The position numbers and the translations under genes are program-made. A stretch of DNA of 64,000 bases from CAIVAT01 sp037128705 (GTDB taxonomy: Bacteria > Bacteroidota > Bacteroidia > Bacteroidales > FEN-979), in the NCBI GenBank assembly GCA_037128705.1, contig JBAXVX010000003.1:124001-188000 (forward strand). Reading direction: 5' to 3'. The notes under the pieces were generated by a model that saw only the letters and a list, made by a program, of their open reading frames with translations, was not told the DNA's origin and did not search any database. Below are positions 8,345-17,028 of this stretch, one piece after another (the stretch's first letter is position 1; each line of letters begins with the position of its first letter).

Positions 8345-9903
8345 GGGATGATAAATCAGGGAGAGCAACGCTCTTCACGGATTGGTGTTCAATCGTAAAT
8401 CGTACATCGTATATCGTACATCGTACATCGTATATCGTACATCGTACATCGTATATCGTAAATCGTACATCGTATATCGTAAATCGTACATCGTATATCG
8501 TAAATCGTACATCGTATATCGTAAATTGTCTTTTTCCCATCTTCTTTTTGCTGTCCCTCTCCCTCTCCGGATTTTCCCAGGGGGTGACTGAACAGGGCAA
8601 GCCCAAACCGACCACACGCATTTTATTCGTGTTTGACGCCTCTCAGAGCATGTATGGCCGCTGGCAGAGCGACACCAAATTCAACATTGCCGTCAAGCTA
8701 TTCTCCAACATCCTCGACAGCCTGCGCACCCAGACCAACCTCGAACTGGCTTTGCGGATGTACGGCCACCAGAAGCAATTTCCACCGCAGGATTGCAATG
8801 ATACCAGGCTGGAGGTGCCCTTTGCCAGGGACAACATCAACAGGATCAAGCATGTTCTGAAAACGATCATTCCCAAAGGAACCACTCCCATCGCCTATGC
8901 CCTTTCACAGGCGACCAAGGATTTTCCCCCTTGCGATAATTGCCGGAATGTGGTGATCCTGATAACAGACGGATTGGAAGAATGCGGGGGCGACCCGTGC
9001 GCCGTATCCCTCGAACTTCAGAAAAAAGGGATCATGCTGAAACCCTTTATCGTCGGGATCGGAAAGGATTTCCGTGATCAGTTTGAGTGCGTGGGCACCT
9101 ATTTTGATGCATCCAACGAAAAGGAATTCAGGAATGCGCTGAATGTGATCATCTCACGGACCCTGAACCCCACCAGCATCCAGGTAAACCTGCTTGATGC
9201 ATATGGCAAGCCGACGGAGACCAACGTCAACATGACCTTTTATGATAATTTTTCAGGCCTGCCCAAATATAATTTCATTCATTCCTTTAATGCCAAAGGG
9301 CTTCCCGACACCCTCGACATCGATCCTCTGATTACCTACGATCTGGTGGTACACACCATTCCCCCGGTCCGCAAGGACAGCGTGAAACTGACACCGGGAA
9401 AGCACAACATTGTCGGCATCGACGTTCCCCAGGGATTCCTTGCATTCAAAGCTTCCGGGAACAGCACACTGAAGTATCTCCCATGCATCATCCGGAAGAA
9501 GGGGGATTCTGAAACCGTCAACGTGCAGCAGTTTGATCAGGTTGAAAAATATCTCACCGGCTCCTATGATGTTGAGATACTTTGCCTGCCAAGGATTACG
9601 GTGCATGATGTGGAAATTAAGCAAAGCCATACCACCACGGTCGAAATGCCGCTTCCCGGCATTGCCGTGATCCAGAAATCAACCAATGGGTATGGAAGTC
9701 TTTACCTGGAAGATAAAAGCAAGCTTGTGTGGTTATATAACCTGAGGGACAATCCTCAGCTGCAGGAGACACTTTATTTGCAACCGGGAAGCTACCGCGT
9801 GGTATTCCGGTCAAAATATTCCAATCAATCATCCTATACCACCGAAAAATCCTTCAGGGTTGAACCCGGACAAACGGTCAATTTGAAATTATATCCGAAC
9901 TGA
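8320..9903 (+). CDS. Secreted von Willebrand factor A domain protein with a repeat-encoded N-terminal extension
   Basis: A 527-residue frame. The recognisable protein begins near residue 68 with a signal peptide (CLFPIFFLLSLSLSGFSQ), followed by a VWA domain with the MIDAS DASQS (first Asp at residue 106), the downstream Thr in GTTPIAYAL and Asp in ITDGLEECGG. Beyond residue 290 is beta-sandwich-like sequence without a recognised name. Upstream of the signal peptide lie six heptapeptide copies (IVNRTSY/IVHRTSY) encoded by a 7-bp DNA array, and the only ATG in frame is inside another array. No ATG or GTG occurs in frame between the array and the signal peptide, and the first TTG lies inside its hydrophobic core. 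The original start may have been displaced by array growth. VWA domains bind metal and protein ligands. The stop lies 1 bp before the transketolase C-subunit ATG. Confidence 0.8.
   Translation: MTNDQLPIRDDKSGRATLFTDWCSIVNRTSYIVHRTSYIVHRTSYIVNRTSYIVNRTSYIVNRTSYIVNCLFPIFFLLSLSLSGFSQGVTEQGKPKPTTRILFVFDASQSMYGRWQSDTKFNIAVKLFSNILDSLRTQTNLELALRMYGHQKQFPPQDCNDTRLEVPFARDNINRIKHVLKTIIPKGTTPIAYALSQATKDFPPCDNCRNVVILITDGLEECGGDPCAVSLELQKKGIMLKPFIVGIGKDFRDQFECVGTYFDASNEKEFRNALNVIISRTLNPTSIQVNLLDAYGKPTETNVNMTFYDNFSGLPKYNFIHSFNAKGLPDTLDIDPLITYDLVVHTIPPVRKDSVKLTPGKHNIVGIDVPQGFLAFKASGNSTLKYLPCIIRKKGDSETVNVQQFDQVEKYLTGSYDVEILCLPRITVHDVEIKQSHTTTVEMPLPGIAVIQKSTNGYGSLYLEDKSKLVWLYNLRDNPQLQETLYLQPGSYRVVFRSKYSNQSSYTTEKSFRVEPGQTVNLKLYPN
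8393..8525. repeat. Heptamer array, nineteen TCGTAMA/TCGTATA units
   Basis: Nineteen uninterrupted 7-bp units drawn from TCGTAAA, TCGTACA and TCGTATA, mostly in a 21-bp higher-order order (A-C-T variants). Because 21 is divisible by three, the array is open in several frames and encodes a seven-residue peptide repeat in the VWA frame. There are no spacers, so it is not a CRISPR array. Gain or loss of one 7-bp unit would shift the frame of the VWA gene. Confidence 0.95.
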
Positions 9904-9904
9904 A

Positions 9905-10864
9905 ATGACAGAGTATGTAAACCAAGGCTCCAAAGATACCCGGTCGGGTTTTGGCGAAGCCTTACTTGAATTGGGAAGGCAGAATCCCAACGTAGTGGCC
10001 TTGTGTGCTGATCTGACGGGATCAATGAAAATGGACGCCTTTGCCGGTGAATTTCCCGGCCGGTTTATCCAGGTCGGGATTGCCGAAGCCAACATGATGG
10101 GCATAGCAGCCGGACTGACCATTGGTGGAAAGATCCCATTTACCGGTACCTTCGCCAACTTTTCAACAGGAAGAGTGTATGACCAGATCAGGCAGTCGAT
10201 CGCCTATTCGAATAAAAATGTGAAGATATGTGCCTCACATGCGGGCGTTACACTGGGAGAGGACGGGGCCACACATCAGATTCTGGAAGACCTCGGGTTG
10301 ATGAAGATGCTCCCGAACATAACGGTGATCAACCCCTGTGACTTTAACCAGACCAGGGCAGCCACCCTGGCCATTGCAGATCATATCGGGCCGGTATACC
10401 TGCGGTTTGGCCGCCCCAAATGGCCCAATTTCACCGCCCCGGGGCAACCCTTTCTCATTGGAAAGGCGGTGATGTTCAACGAAGGTACAGATGTCTCCAT
10501 CTTTGCGACCGGGCACATGGTCTGGAACGCCCTGCAGGCATGTAAAATACTGGAAGAGCGCGGCATTCATGCGGAACTCATCAACATTCACACCATCAAA
10601 CCCCTGGATGAAGAGGCCATTCTCACCTCTGTGGCTAAAACAGGATGCGTGGTTTCAGCCGAGGAACATATGAGGAATGGAGGACTGGGCGACAGCATTG
10701 CACAACTCCTGGCAAGAAAGCATCCTGCACCCATGGAGATGGTTGCCGTAAATGACCGGTTCGGGGAAAGCGGGAAACCCGAAGATCTGCTGAAAGAATT
10801 CGGTCTTGATGTGCCGGATATTGTGGCGGCTGCTGAAAAGGTCATCGCAAGAAGGAAATCGTAA
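9905..10864 (+). CDS. Transketolase, C-terminal subunit
   Basis: A 319-residue protein covering the pyrimidine-binding and C-terminal domains of transketolase. It contains GIAEANMMGIAAGLTIGGK with the catalytic-type Glu, the FTGTFANFSTGRVYDQIR segment, SHAGVTLGEDGATHQ, and the transketolase C-domain (about 190-315). It pairs with the N-subunit at 7413-8258 to form the active enzyme of the pentose phosphate pathway. Its ATG follows the VWA stop codon by a single base, implying translational coupling to that unrelated gene. The downstream Kup gene is convergent and ends 6 bp away. Confidence 0.93.
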   Translation: MTEYVNQGSKDTRSGFGEALLELGRQNPNVVALCADLTGSMKMDAFAGEFPGRFIQVGIAEANMMGIAAGLTIGGKIPFTGTFANFSTGRVYDQIRQSIAYSNKNVKICASHAGVTLGEDGATHQILEDLGLMKMLPNITVINPCDFNQTRAATLAIADHIGPVYLRFGRPKWPNFTAPGQPFLIGKAVMFNEGTDVSIFATGHMVWNALQACKILEERGIHAELINIHTIKPLDEEAILTSVAKTGCVVSAEEHMRNGGLGDSIAQLLARKHPAPMEMVAVNDRFGESGKPEDLLKEFGLDVPDIVAAAEKVIARRKS

Positions 10865-10869
10865 GCGGG

Positions 10870-12837
10870 TTATCCCATGCGTTTTGTATGGTCATTCCGC
10901 GATAAAAGGATAGGAACCTCCCGGTCGACATACAGTGGAACGGTTTCCACAGTCACATTGCTGGTATCGAGACCCAGGGCCCTGACTTCGGATATCCCGA
11001 AACGTTTAAAAATGGAATAGAGATCCATCACGAACTGTTCTCTCGGCGGAAAATCAAAATCGTAATTCTGTATGCGGTCGATCACGACAAACCGGAAATC
11101 GGCGCTGATCATGTGCTTCCGGAGCGAAGCGTAATGGCTCAGCATGTCAATTTCGTGGTTGTGACTCAACTCTTCCAGCACCTGCCTGAAGAAAAGGTTC
11201 ACCCTGGGCTGGACCTTAAAACCGATCTTAAAATCCACTTTGATCAGCGTACCCGGGATGATGTGTGTGATCTTGTATTCCAGCACATGGGGTTCATCCA
11301 GGATGTCCACGTGGAGCATCCAGTAGAGGTCGGCACGTTTGGGATGTTTGTTCAGGATGGAATAGACGATCTTTGATTCAATATCGGTGACATGATTGGC
11401 CTTCGTAAGAAATACCAGGTTGGTGGCATATTTTGGGACAGTCTGGTCCTGGCTGAGGTCTTTGATCACATCAACATAATTGGCAATCCGCAAAAATTCG
11501 ATAAAGCTGTTTTTTATCCGTCGCCCGCTGAACCACACGTACATGATCAGGAACAGGAATCCGCCCAGGAGCAGGGTAAACCACCCTCCATGCATGAACT
11601 TGTTCAGGTTGGCGATCAGGAAGGAGCCTTCGATGGACAGGTATACAATTAAAAATACGATGATTACGTAAATAGGGACCTTTTTATAAAAGAGGTAGAT
11701 GCTCAGGAGGCTGGTGGTCATCAGCATGGTGATGGTGATCGAAAGGCCATAGGCTGCCTCCATGTTGGAGGAGCGCTGAAAGAAAAGGACAACAAAGAGG
11801 CATGAAAAGTAGAGCATCCAGTTGATACTGGAGATATACATCTGCCCCTTGATGTTGGTGGGGTAATTTATCTTGATCTTAGGCCAGAAGTTAAGTGAAA
11901 TGGCCTCACTGATTAGTGTGTACGATCCGCTGATCAGGGCCTGGCTGGCAATGACGGCAGCCGCAGTGGAGATGATGATCCCAATGATCAGGAACCAGTG
12001 GGGCATGATGGCAAAGAATGGATTGGTCCACTCGTAAATGCTGTCGGAGTTGGCTACGATCCAGGCGCCCTGCCCGAAATAATTGAGGAGCAGCATGCTT
12101 TTCACATAGACCCAGGTGATGCGGATATTCTTCAGTCCGCAGTGACCAAGATCGGAGTAGAGTGCTTCGGCACCGGTCGTGCAGAGAAATACGGCGCCCA
12201 TGAGCAGGAATCCCTGGGGATATTGGGTGAGAAAAACATAGGCGTGATGGGGGTCAACTGCTTTCAGGATCGAGGGATTGTGGATGATCTGCGAAAATCC
12301 AAGTACGCCAAGCATGGCAAACCAGATGAACATGATGGGACCGAAGGATTCGCCCACCGCCTTGGTCCCGAATTTCTGCACAAAAAAGAGCCCGGTGATG
12401 ATCACAATGACAATAGGTACAACAGGAATCCGGGGGTTGATGATGCCAAGGCCTTCCACGGCAGATACAATGGTGATGGAGGGGGTGATCACGCCATCGG
12501 CCAGCAGGGTGCTCCCGCCGATGATCGCAAAGAAATAGGCCCACTTGGCCCTTTTCCTGATGAGGGCAAACAGGGAGAAGATGCCACCCTCCCCGTTGTT
12601 GTCGGCCCGCAGGGTGATGATGATGTATTTTACGGTGGTCTGCAGGGTCAGTGTCCAGAAGATACATGAAAGCCCGCCCATGATAAAGGAGGGGGTGATG
12701 GAATCGGCCCCGGCCACAATCGCCTTCATGACATACAGCGGCGATGTTCCGATGTCGCCATAAATGATTCCGAGGGTGATCAGCAGGCCGGCCGCTGAAA
12801 TTGCCTGACTATGGTTCTTGTTTATAGCACTCCTCAT
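10870..12837 (-). CDS. kup: Kup-type potassium uptake transporter
   Basis: A 655-residue membrane protein of the KUP/HAK/KT family. It carries the signature GIIYGDIGTSPLYVMKAI near the N-terminus, about twelve hydrophobic segments through residue 440, and a roughly 200-residue hydrophilic C-terminal domain. The length and organisation match Kup, an inner-membrane H+/K+ symporter for potassium. A TACCTTTG promoter box sits 36 bp upstream, so it can be transcribed apart from the DedA gene that ends 54 bp away. It closes a block of four minus-strand ion-transport genes. Confidence 0.95.
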   Translation of the reverse strand: MRSAINKNHSQAISAAGLLITLGIIYGDIGTSPLYVMKAIVAGADSITPSFIMGGLSCIFWTLTLQTTVKYIIITLRADNNGEGGIFSLFALIRKRAKWAYFFAIIGGSTLLADGVITPSITIVSAVEGLGIINPRIPVVPIVIVIITGLFFVQKFGTKAVGESFGPIMFIWFAMLGVLGFSQIIHNPSILKAVDPHHAYVFLTQYPQGFLLMGAVFLCTTGAEALYSDLGHCGLKNIRITWVYVKSMLLLNYFGQGAWIVANSDSIYEWTNPFFAIMPHWFLIIGIIISTAAAVIASQALISGSYTLISEAISLNFWPKIKINYPTNIKGQMYISSINWMLYFSCLFVVLFFQRSSNMEAAYGLSITITMLMTTSLLSIYLFYKKVPIYVIIVFLIVYLSIEGSFLIANLNKFMHGGWFTLLLGGFLFLIMYVWFSGRRIKNSFIEFLRIANYVDVIKDLSQDQTVPKYATNLVFLTKANHVTDIESKIVYSILNKHPKRADLYWMLHVDILDEPHVLEYKITHIIPGTLIKVDFKIGFKVQPRVNLFFRQVLEELSHNHEIDMLSHYASLRKHMISADFRFVVIDRIQNYDFDFPPREQFVMDLYSIFKRFGISEVRALGLDTSNVTVETVPLYVDREVPILLSRNDHTKRMG

Positions 12838-12872
12838 CTGGATGACGGATTAACCCGTGAATAAAAAGTGTG

Positions 12873-12880
12873 CAAAGGTA
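12873..12880 (-). promoter_or_regulatory. -7 box TACCTTTG for kup
   Basis: Read on the minus strand the bases are TACCTTTG, a match to TAnnTTTG, 36 bp upstream of the kup start and overlapping the short gap after the DedA gene. A -33 TTTG is not evident. Confidence 0.45.
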
Positions 12881-12891
12881 ATGCTTTATCC

Positions 12892-13548
12892 CTAAGTAAT
12901 TTTTTTTCTGCTGATGAACTTTTTGATGAATGCAATGATCATCGGTAACAGGGAGATAAAGATGATGCCAAGAATCACCATGGTGAAGTTGTTTTTCACC
13001 AGCGGGATATTCCCGAAAAAAAATCCTGCAAGGCTGAAAGACACAACCCAAAGGATATTTCCCACGATGCTGAAAGAAATGAAACGGAGGTAAGACATAG
13101 TGCCCACGCCCGCAACAAAGGGAGCAAAGGTGCGGATGATGGGCATGAACCGTGCTATGATGAGGGTTTTACCGCCATGCTTTTCATAAAAGGCATGGGT
13201 TTTATCGAGGTACTCCCGCTTGATGAGCCGGTAGTTCTTTTCATATACGGTCTTGCCCAGCAGTTTGCCAATGGTGTAGTTGGTATTGTCCCCGCCGAAG
13301 GCTGCCAGGATTAGCAGGGGGATCAGAAAAATGATACTGAGCGGCTGCCCGTCAAGTGCGGCAACCATCCCGGCAGCGAACAACAACGAATCGCCTGGTA
13401 AAAAAGGCGTAACCACCAACCCGGTCTCCATGAAAATGATGACAAACAAAATCAGGTAGGTCCAGGTCCGGTACTCGGTGACCCAGATTTGGAGATGGAC
13501 ATCAATGTGAAGGATGATATCAAGGAAATTTTTAAGCAATTCAATCAT
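12892..13548 (-). CDS. DedA family membrane protein
   Basis: A 218-residue protein with four to five membrane segments and the DedA/SNARE-associated signature: ETGLVVTPFLPGDSLLFAAG (about 41-60), GKLLGKTVYEKN, and the conserved arginine-rich loop GGKTLIIARFMPIIRTFAPFVAG (120-142 region, shown here in part). DedA proteins act in lipid-carrier (undecaprenyl phosphate or phosphatidylethanolamine) flipping and membrane homeostasis. The start lies 6 bp downstream of the phosphate permease stop, so the two are almost certainly one transcript. Confidence 0.92.
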   Translation of the reverse strand: MIELLKNFLDIILHIDVHLQIWVTEYRTWTYLILFVIIFMETGLVVTPFLPGDSLLFAAGMVAALDGQPLSIIFLIPLLILAAFGGDNTNYTIGKLLGKTVYEKNYRLIKREYLDKTHAFYEKHGGKTLIIARFMPIIRTFAPFVAGVGTMSYLRFISFSIVGNILWVVSFSLAGFFFGNIPLVKNNFTMVILGIIFISLLPMIIAFIKKFISRKKIT

Positions 13549-13554
13549 AGTGTT

Positions 13555-14970
13555 TTATTTGAAGATCATCCGGAGGATAAAAAAGAGAGAGCCCGACAGA
13601 ACAATGGTTACTGGCAGTGTTATCAGCCAGGCGATCAGGATGTTTTTTACAGTCCCCATTCGGAGGTTTTGCCTGCCGCCGCCTGCCACCATGGCGCCTG
13701 CGATCCCCGATGATAACACATGGGTGGTACTGACAGGAAGACCAAACATAGTTGAAACGCCGATGGTGCTTGCAGCAATAATTTCTGCAGTGGCGCCCTG
13801 GGCATAGGTGAGGTGTGTCTTGCCGATCTTTTCGCCGATGGTGACGACGATTCGTTTCCAGCCGATCATGGTCCCAAAACCCAGGGATAACGAAACCAGG
13901 AGAATGACCCACCGTGGAGAATATTCGGTGTTTGACCTGAATTTTTTCAGGTTGGATTTCAACACGGCCAAAACCGCGGGTTTGATGCTTGATTCTTTGG
14001 ATTCACGCAAGTTTTTAACTATGTTTTCTGATTTTTTCGACACGGAAAGAATGGCTTTCCTGATTTTGAAATTCACAGATTTATCCAGGTCGGAAAATGA
14101 ACTGATCCCGGTTAGTTCCATCTTAATCCCGGAAAGATCCTTCATGACCGAATGATGGTTTTTCCGGTTCTCAGCATTCAAAAGGTTGGTGTCAATTTTA
14201 TTGATGGTCCATTCAATTTTCTTTGTCTCCATAAGAAGATCTTCAGCCTTTTTACTTCGGTCAATGGCGAAAAAAGCAGGGGAAAAACCGATCAAAATCA
14301 GCATAATAAGTCCAACGCCTTTTTGTCCGTCGTTTGATCCGTGTGCATAGCTCACACTGGTACAGGTAAGGATCAGGATGCTGCGTATCCAAACAGGAGG
14401 GGCTTTTTTAGCGGGAGGCTCTTTAAAGATCAGCTTGTTTTTAACAACTTTCCTTAGTATAAACATCAGGAGCAAGGCTAAGCCAAAACCGAACACTGGC
14501 GAGATGAGCAGGGATAACCCCACATCTATTACTTTTTGCCAATTCAGGGCTACGGCGTGACTGCCAGGCAACAACATGAAAGCCAGTCCGACCCCAAATA
14601 TGGAACCAAGAAGGGTATGCGAACTGCTGCACGGGATACCAATATACCAGGTAGCCAGGTTCCATACGATGGCAGTTACGATAAGGGCACCAATCATCGA
14701 AATGTTGTGAAGTAAATTCTGATCAATCAGCATCTCCATAGGGAGGAGGTTTACAATGCCCATGGCCACTGCGATCCCGCCTACATTCACCCCGATGAAA
14801 TTCCATAATCCCGACCAGATCACGGCGGTGGTTGGTGTGAGGGAATGGGTGTAAATGACCGTGGCTACCGCGTTGGCCGTATCATGAAAACCGTTGATAA
14901 ATTCAAAGGCAGCAGCAGCGAATAAACAGATTAAGAGGAGAATGGTATAAGAGGTGTCGAGACCAAACAT
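13555..14970 (-). CDS. PiT-type inorganic phosphate transporter
   Basis: A 471-residue membrane protein of the PHO4/PiT family. Both family repeats are visible: an N-terminal copy with GFHDTANAVATVIYT (about 26-40) and a C-terminal copy beginning near residue 375 with an SASTIGVSTMFGLPVSTTHV-like segment. Between the halves is a hydrophilic, heptad-rich insertion of about 125 residues (roughly 230-350) that probably forms a cytoplasmic coiled coil. PiT proteins import phosphate with a cation. It is followed after 6 bp by DedA and preceded after 93 bp by an antiporter gene, all on the same strand. Confidence 0.92.
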   Translation of the reverse strand: MFGLDTSYTILLLICLFAAAAFEFINGFHDTANAVATVIYTHSLTPTTAVIWSGLWNFIGVNVGGIAVAMGIVNLLPMEMLIDQNLLHNISMIGALIVTAIVWNLATWYIGIPCSSSHTLLGSIFGVGLAFMLLPGSHAVALNWQKVIDVGLSLLISPVFGFGLALLLMFILRKVVKNKLIFKEPPAKKAPPVWIRSILILTCTSVSYAHGSNDGQKGVGLIMLILIGFSPAFFAIDRSKKAEDLLMETKKIEWTINKIDTNLLNAENRKNHHSVMKDLSGIKMELTGISSFSDLDKSVNFKIRKAILSVSKKSENIVKNLRESKESSIKPAVLAVLKSNLKKFRSNTEYSPRWVILLVSLSLGFGTMIGWKRIVVTIGEKIGKTHLTYAQGATAEIIAASTIGVSTMFGLPVSTTHVLSSGIAGAMVAGGGRQNLRMGTVKNILIAWLITLPVTIVLSGSLFFILRMIFK

Positions 14971-15063
14971 AAAACAATCATTAGAGCATGCTGTGATCCG
15001 GAGAAAAGGATCAGAGGCGGAAAATTAACAAGAAAATCCCGACCGGCAAGAGTTTGTTAAAAA

Positions 15064-16317
15064 TTATGTATAAGTATTTACGTGATTTCCGTTTGACCGG
15101 TCGATCAGCCTGAATCCCTCTTTCAGCAAAAAAGGTGTGAAGATGGTGGTCAGCAGGGCCATGAGCACCAGGATTGAAAAAACCGGGACATCAATAAATC
15201 CTTTCGACAGCGCAATGTTGGCAATTACCAGTTCCATGATGCCGCGGGCGTTTAATCCAAGGCCCAGGGTTATCGATTTTGAGTGGTTAAACCCGGCTAG
15301 CCGCCCGCCAAGGTATCCTCCGAATATTTTACTGAAAAAGGAGGCGAAGAGGACTGCCGTCAGCAGGATCACATTGTTGAGCGACCCGAAATTGAAGGAG
15401 ATGCCCATGGTGGCAAAGAAGATCGGGGCCAGGAATCCCATGGTAATGCCTGAAATGCTTCGCTGCACTTTTTCGAAATCACGGTTGGCGAACATGCTTC
15501 TCGGAATCAGGATCGCGCCAAAAAAAGCCCCGACGATGAAATGGAGGCCGAGCAGTTCGGCAATGCTTGAAAATATCAGGACGAAGAGGATGACCAGCGC
15601 AAAAATCGACTCCTTCCCCCGGAGGTAATGGGTGAACTTGTTCATCCTTGGATTGACCACATTCACCTTTCTCTTGGCCAGTTTGAAAAAGTGGTAAGAG
15701 ACCATTAGGATGGCCGTGAAGATGGCAACCTTCAGGGTGGTCCACAGGATAGACACGGTAAGGTCTCCCAGGTTTTTGGTGGCATCATTGAAATCGAGAA
15801 TGATCCCAAGGATCAGAAGGGCAACAATGTCATTGAAAATAGCCGCTGAAATGATCCGTTGTCCGATGTCGGTTTTCAGCTTTCCAAGGTCCATTAAAAT
15901 CCGGATGCTTACCGGGAGTGCGGTTATCGCGATGCACAGTCCAAGAAAGATGGTAAAGGTGTTTGAAAAATGAAAAATATATCCGATTCCCAGCCCGCTG
16001 GTAAAGGGAATGATGAATCCAAGCAGCGCGATCCATATGTTTTTCCCGCGGATGGAATTCCGGATCTCCTCGACTTCGATCTCCATCCCCGCCAGAACGA
16101 TCAGCATAAAAACACCCAGCTCTGCAATGACCTTGATTTCACCGGGATTTGGTATGACATGAAGAATAGAAGGCCCGAGGATCACACCGGCGAGGACCTC
16201 ACCGATCATGCTGGGCTGCCTGAACCGCTCGGCCAGTTCGCCCAGTAATTTTGCAACCAGAAGCAGGATCAGCAGATTGACAATGAAGGGAAGTTGAGAG
16301 TGAACGAGATGGAACAT
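15064..16317 (-). CDS. Cation:proton antiporter (CPA2/Kef type)
   Basis: A 417-residue protein with about twelve membrane helices, the Na_H_Exchanger fold, and no TrkA domain. The start I use is the ATG at 16317 (MFHLVHSQLPFIVNLLILLL), which begins with the first helix. The frame stays open another 132 codons upstream, but that part is hydrophilic and runs antisense to pnuC, so it is not included. Family motifs are ERFRQPSMIGEVLAGVILGP near the N-terminus and AIFNDIVALLILGIIL in the ion-binding region (Asp of the ND pair). It probably exchanges Na+ or K+ for H+ across the inner membrane and heads the ion-transport block with PiT, DedA and Kup. Confidence 0.9.
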   Translation of the reverse strand: MFHLVHSQLPFIVNLLILLLVAKLLGELAERFRQPSMIGEVLAGVILGPSILHVIPNPGEIKVIAELGVFMLIVLAGMEIEVEEIRNSIRGKNIWIALLGFIIPFTSGLGIGYIFHFSNTFTIFLGLCIAITALPVSIRILMDLGKLKTDIGQRIISAAIFNDIVALLILGIILDFNDATKNLGDLTVSILWTTLKVAIFTAILMVSYHFFKLAKRKVNVVNPRMNKFTHYLRGKESIFALVILFVLIFSSIAELLGLHFIVGAFFGAILIPRSMFANRDFEKVQRSISGITMGFLAPIFFATMGISFNFGSLNNVILLTAVLFASFFSKIFGGYLGGRLAGFNHSKSITLGLGLNARGIMELVIANIALSKGFIDVPVFSILVLMALLTTIFTPFLLKEGFRLIDRSNGNHVNTYT

Positions 16318-16344
16318 ACTGACCTGGATTCCTGAATTCAACGG

Positions 16345-16352
16345 CAAAATTA
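16345..16352 (-). promoter_or_regulatory. -7 box TAATTTTG for the antiporter gene
   Basis: On the minus strand the bases TAATTTTG match TAnnTTTG, 28 bp upstream of the antiporter ATG. It faces the pnuC promoter box (16420-16427), so the two genes have a divergent control region of about 110 bp. Confidence 0.45.
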
Positions 16353-16419
16353 ATCTCTTTTTCGATACCACACGATAAAAGGTTACAGCAGCACCGCATT
16401 TCAATTGACGTGGAAACAT

Positions 16420-16427
16420 TACCTTTG
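16420..16427 (+). promoter_or_regulatory. -7 box TACCTTTG, 4 bp before the pnuC start
   Basis: TACCTTTG matches TAnnTTTG and ends only 4 bp before the preferred pnuC ATG (16432). Transcription starting about 7 bp downstream would give a nearly leaderless message. Confidence 0.45.
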
Positions 16428-16431
16428 CCGC

Positions 16432-17028
16432 ATGGATTTGACCGAACTGATCAACATTGGACCCATCCAGACCTCTTCCCTTGAACTCTTCGCCGTTGCC
16501 TTCGGACTGCTTTCCGTATGGCATATGAAGAAGGAGAGTTTGCTGGCCTTCCCTTTCGGTATTATCAATGTGCTCATTTACGTGTACATATTTTTTTCTG
16601 CCAGGCTGTATGCCAATGCAGGGATCAATGGTTTTTTCTTCATCATGAGCGTCTACGGATGGTACAACTGGACGCGGAAGGACAGCAGCAACAAGACAAT
16701 CCGGATCACACAACTTTCAAAATTAGAATTGCTGCTGAATTTTCTGGCGTTAACCCTCTTTTTTATCGTAATCCGGTTCCTGCTGATTCGTTACACCGAG
16801 AGCCAGATTCCTTTCTGGGATTCATTGACCACCGCAGTGTACATCATTGCACAATGGCTGCTTTCGCAAAAGAAAATTGAAAACTGGATCATGTGGATCT
16901 TTGCCGATACGGTCATGGTGGGTCTGTGTGCATGGGAAGGACTGTATTTCACCAGCTTCCAGTATCTCGTCTTTACTTTCATTGCCACCTTCGGATTCCT
17001 TGAATGGAGAATAAAACTGATGAAATGA
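16432..17028 (+). CDS. pnuC: PnuC-type nicotinamide riboside/mononucleotide transporter
   Basis: A 198-residue protein with seven or eight membrane segments, matching the PnuC family in length and in the sequence around LLSVWHMKKESLLAFPFGIIN and YGWYNWTR. PnuC takes up nicotinamide riboside by facilitated diffusion, driven by phosphorylation inside the cell. I prefer the ATG at 16432 (MDLTELINIG) because an in-frame ATG at 16405 lies upstream of the likely promoter box. The next gene, a ribosylnicotinamide kinase, overlaps its stop codon by 4 bp (ATGA), so transporter and trapping kinase are translationally coupled. Confidence 0.92.
   Translation: MDLTELINIGPIQTSSLELFAVAFGLLSVWHMKKESLLAFPFGIINVLIYVYIFFSARLYANAGINGFFFIMSVYGWYNWTRKDSSNKTIRITQLSKLELLLNFLALTLFFIVIRFLLIRYTESQIPFWDSLTTAVYIIAQWLLSQKKIENWIMWIFADTVMVGLCAWEGLYFTSFQYLVFTFIATFGFLEWRIKLMK

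Noticed and set aside
8393..8525. CRISPR-like array
   Set aside because: Units are 7 bp with no spacers and no cas genes nearby.
8331..8621. Open frames on both strands across the TCGTAMA array (with TIYDVRF- or YTMYDLR-like peptides)
   Set aside because: They exist only because a 21-bp superrepeat without stop codons is open in several frames; no start signals or homologous sequence.
11998..12669. 223-codon plus-strand frame opposite kup
   Set aside because: Antisense to a well-conserved transporter; composition is that of a shadow frame.
16318..16713. N-terminal extension of the antiporter
   Set aside because: Hydrophilic, without family similarity, and antisense to pnuC and the divergent promoter region.
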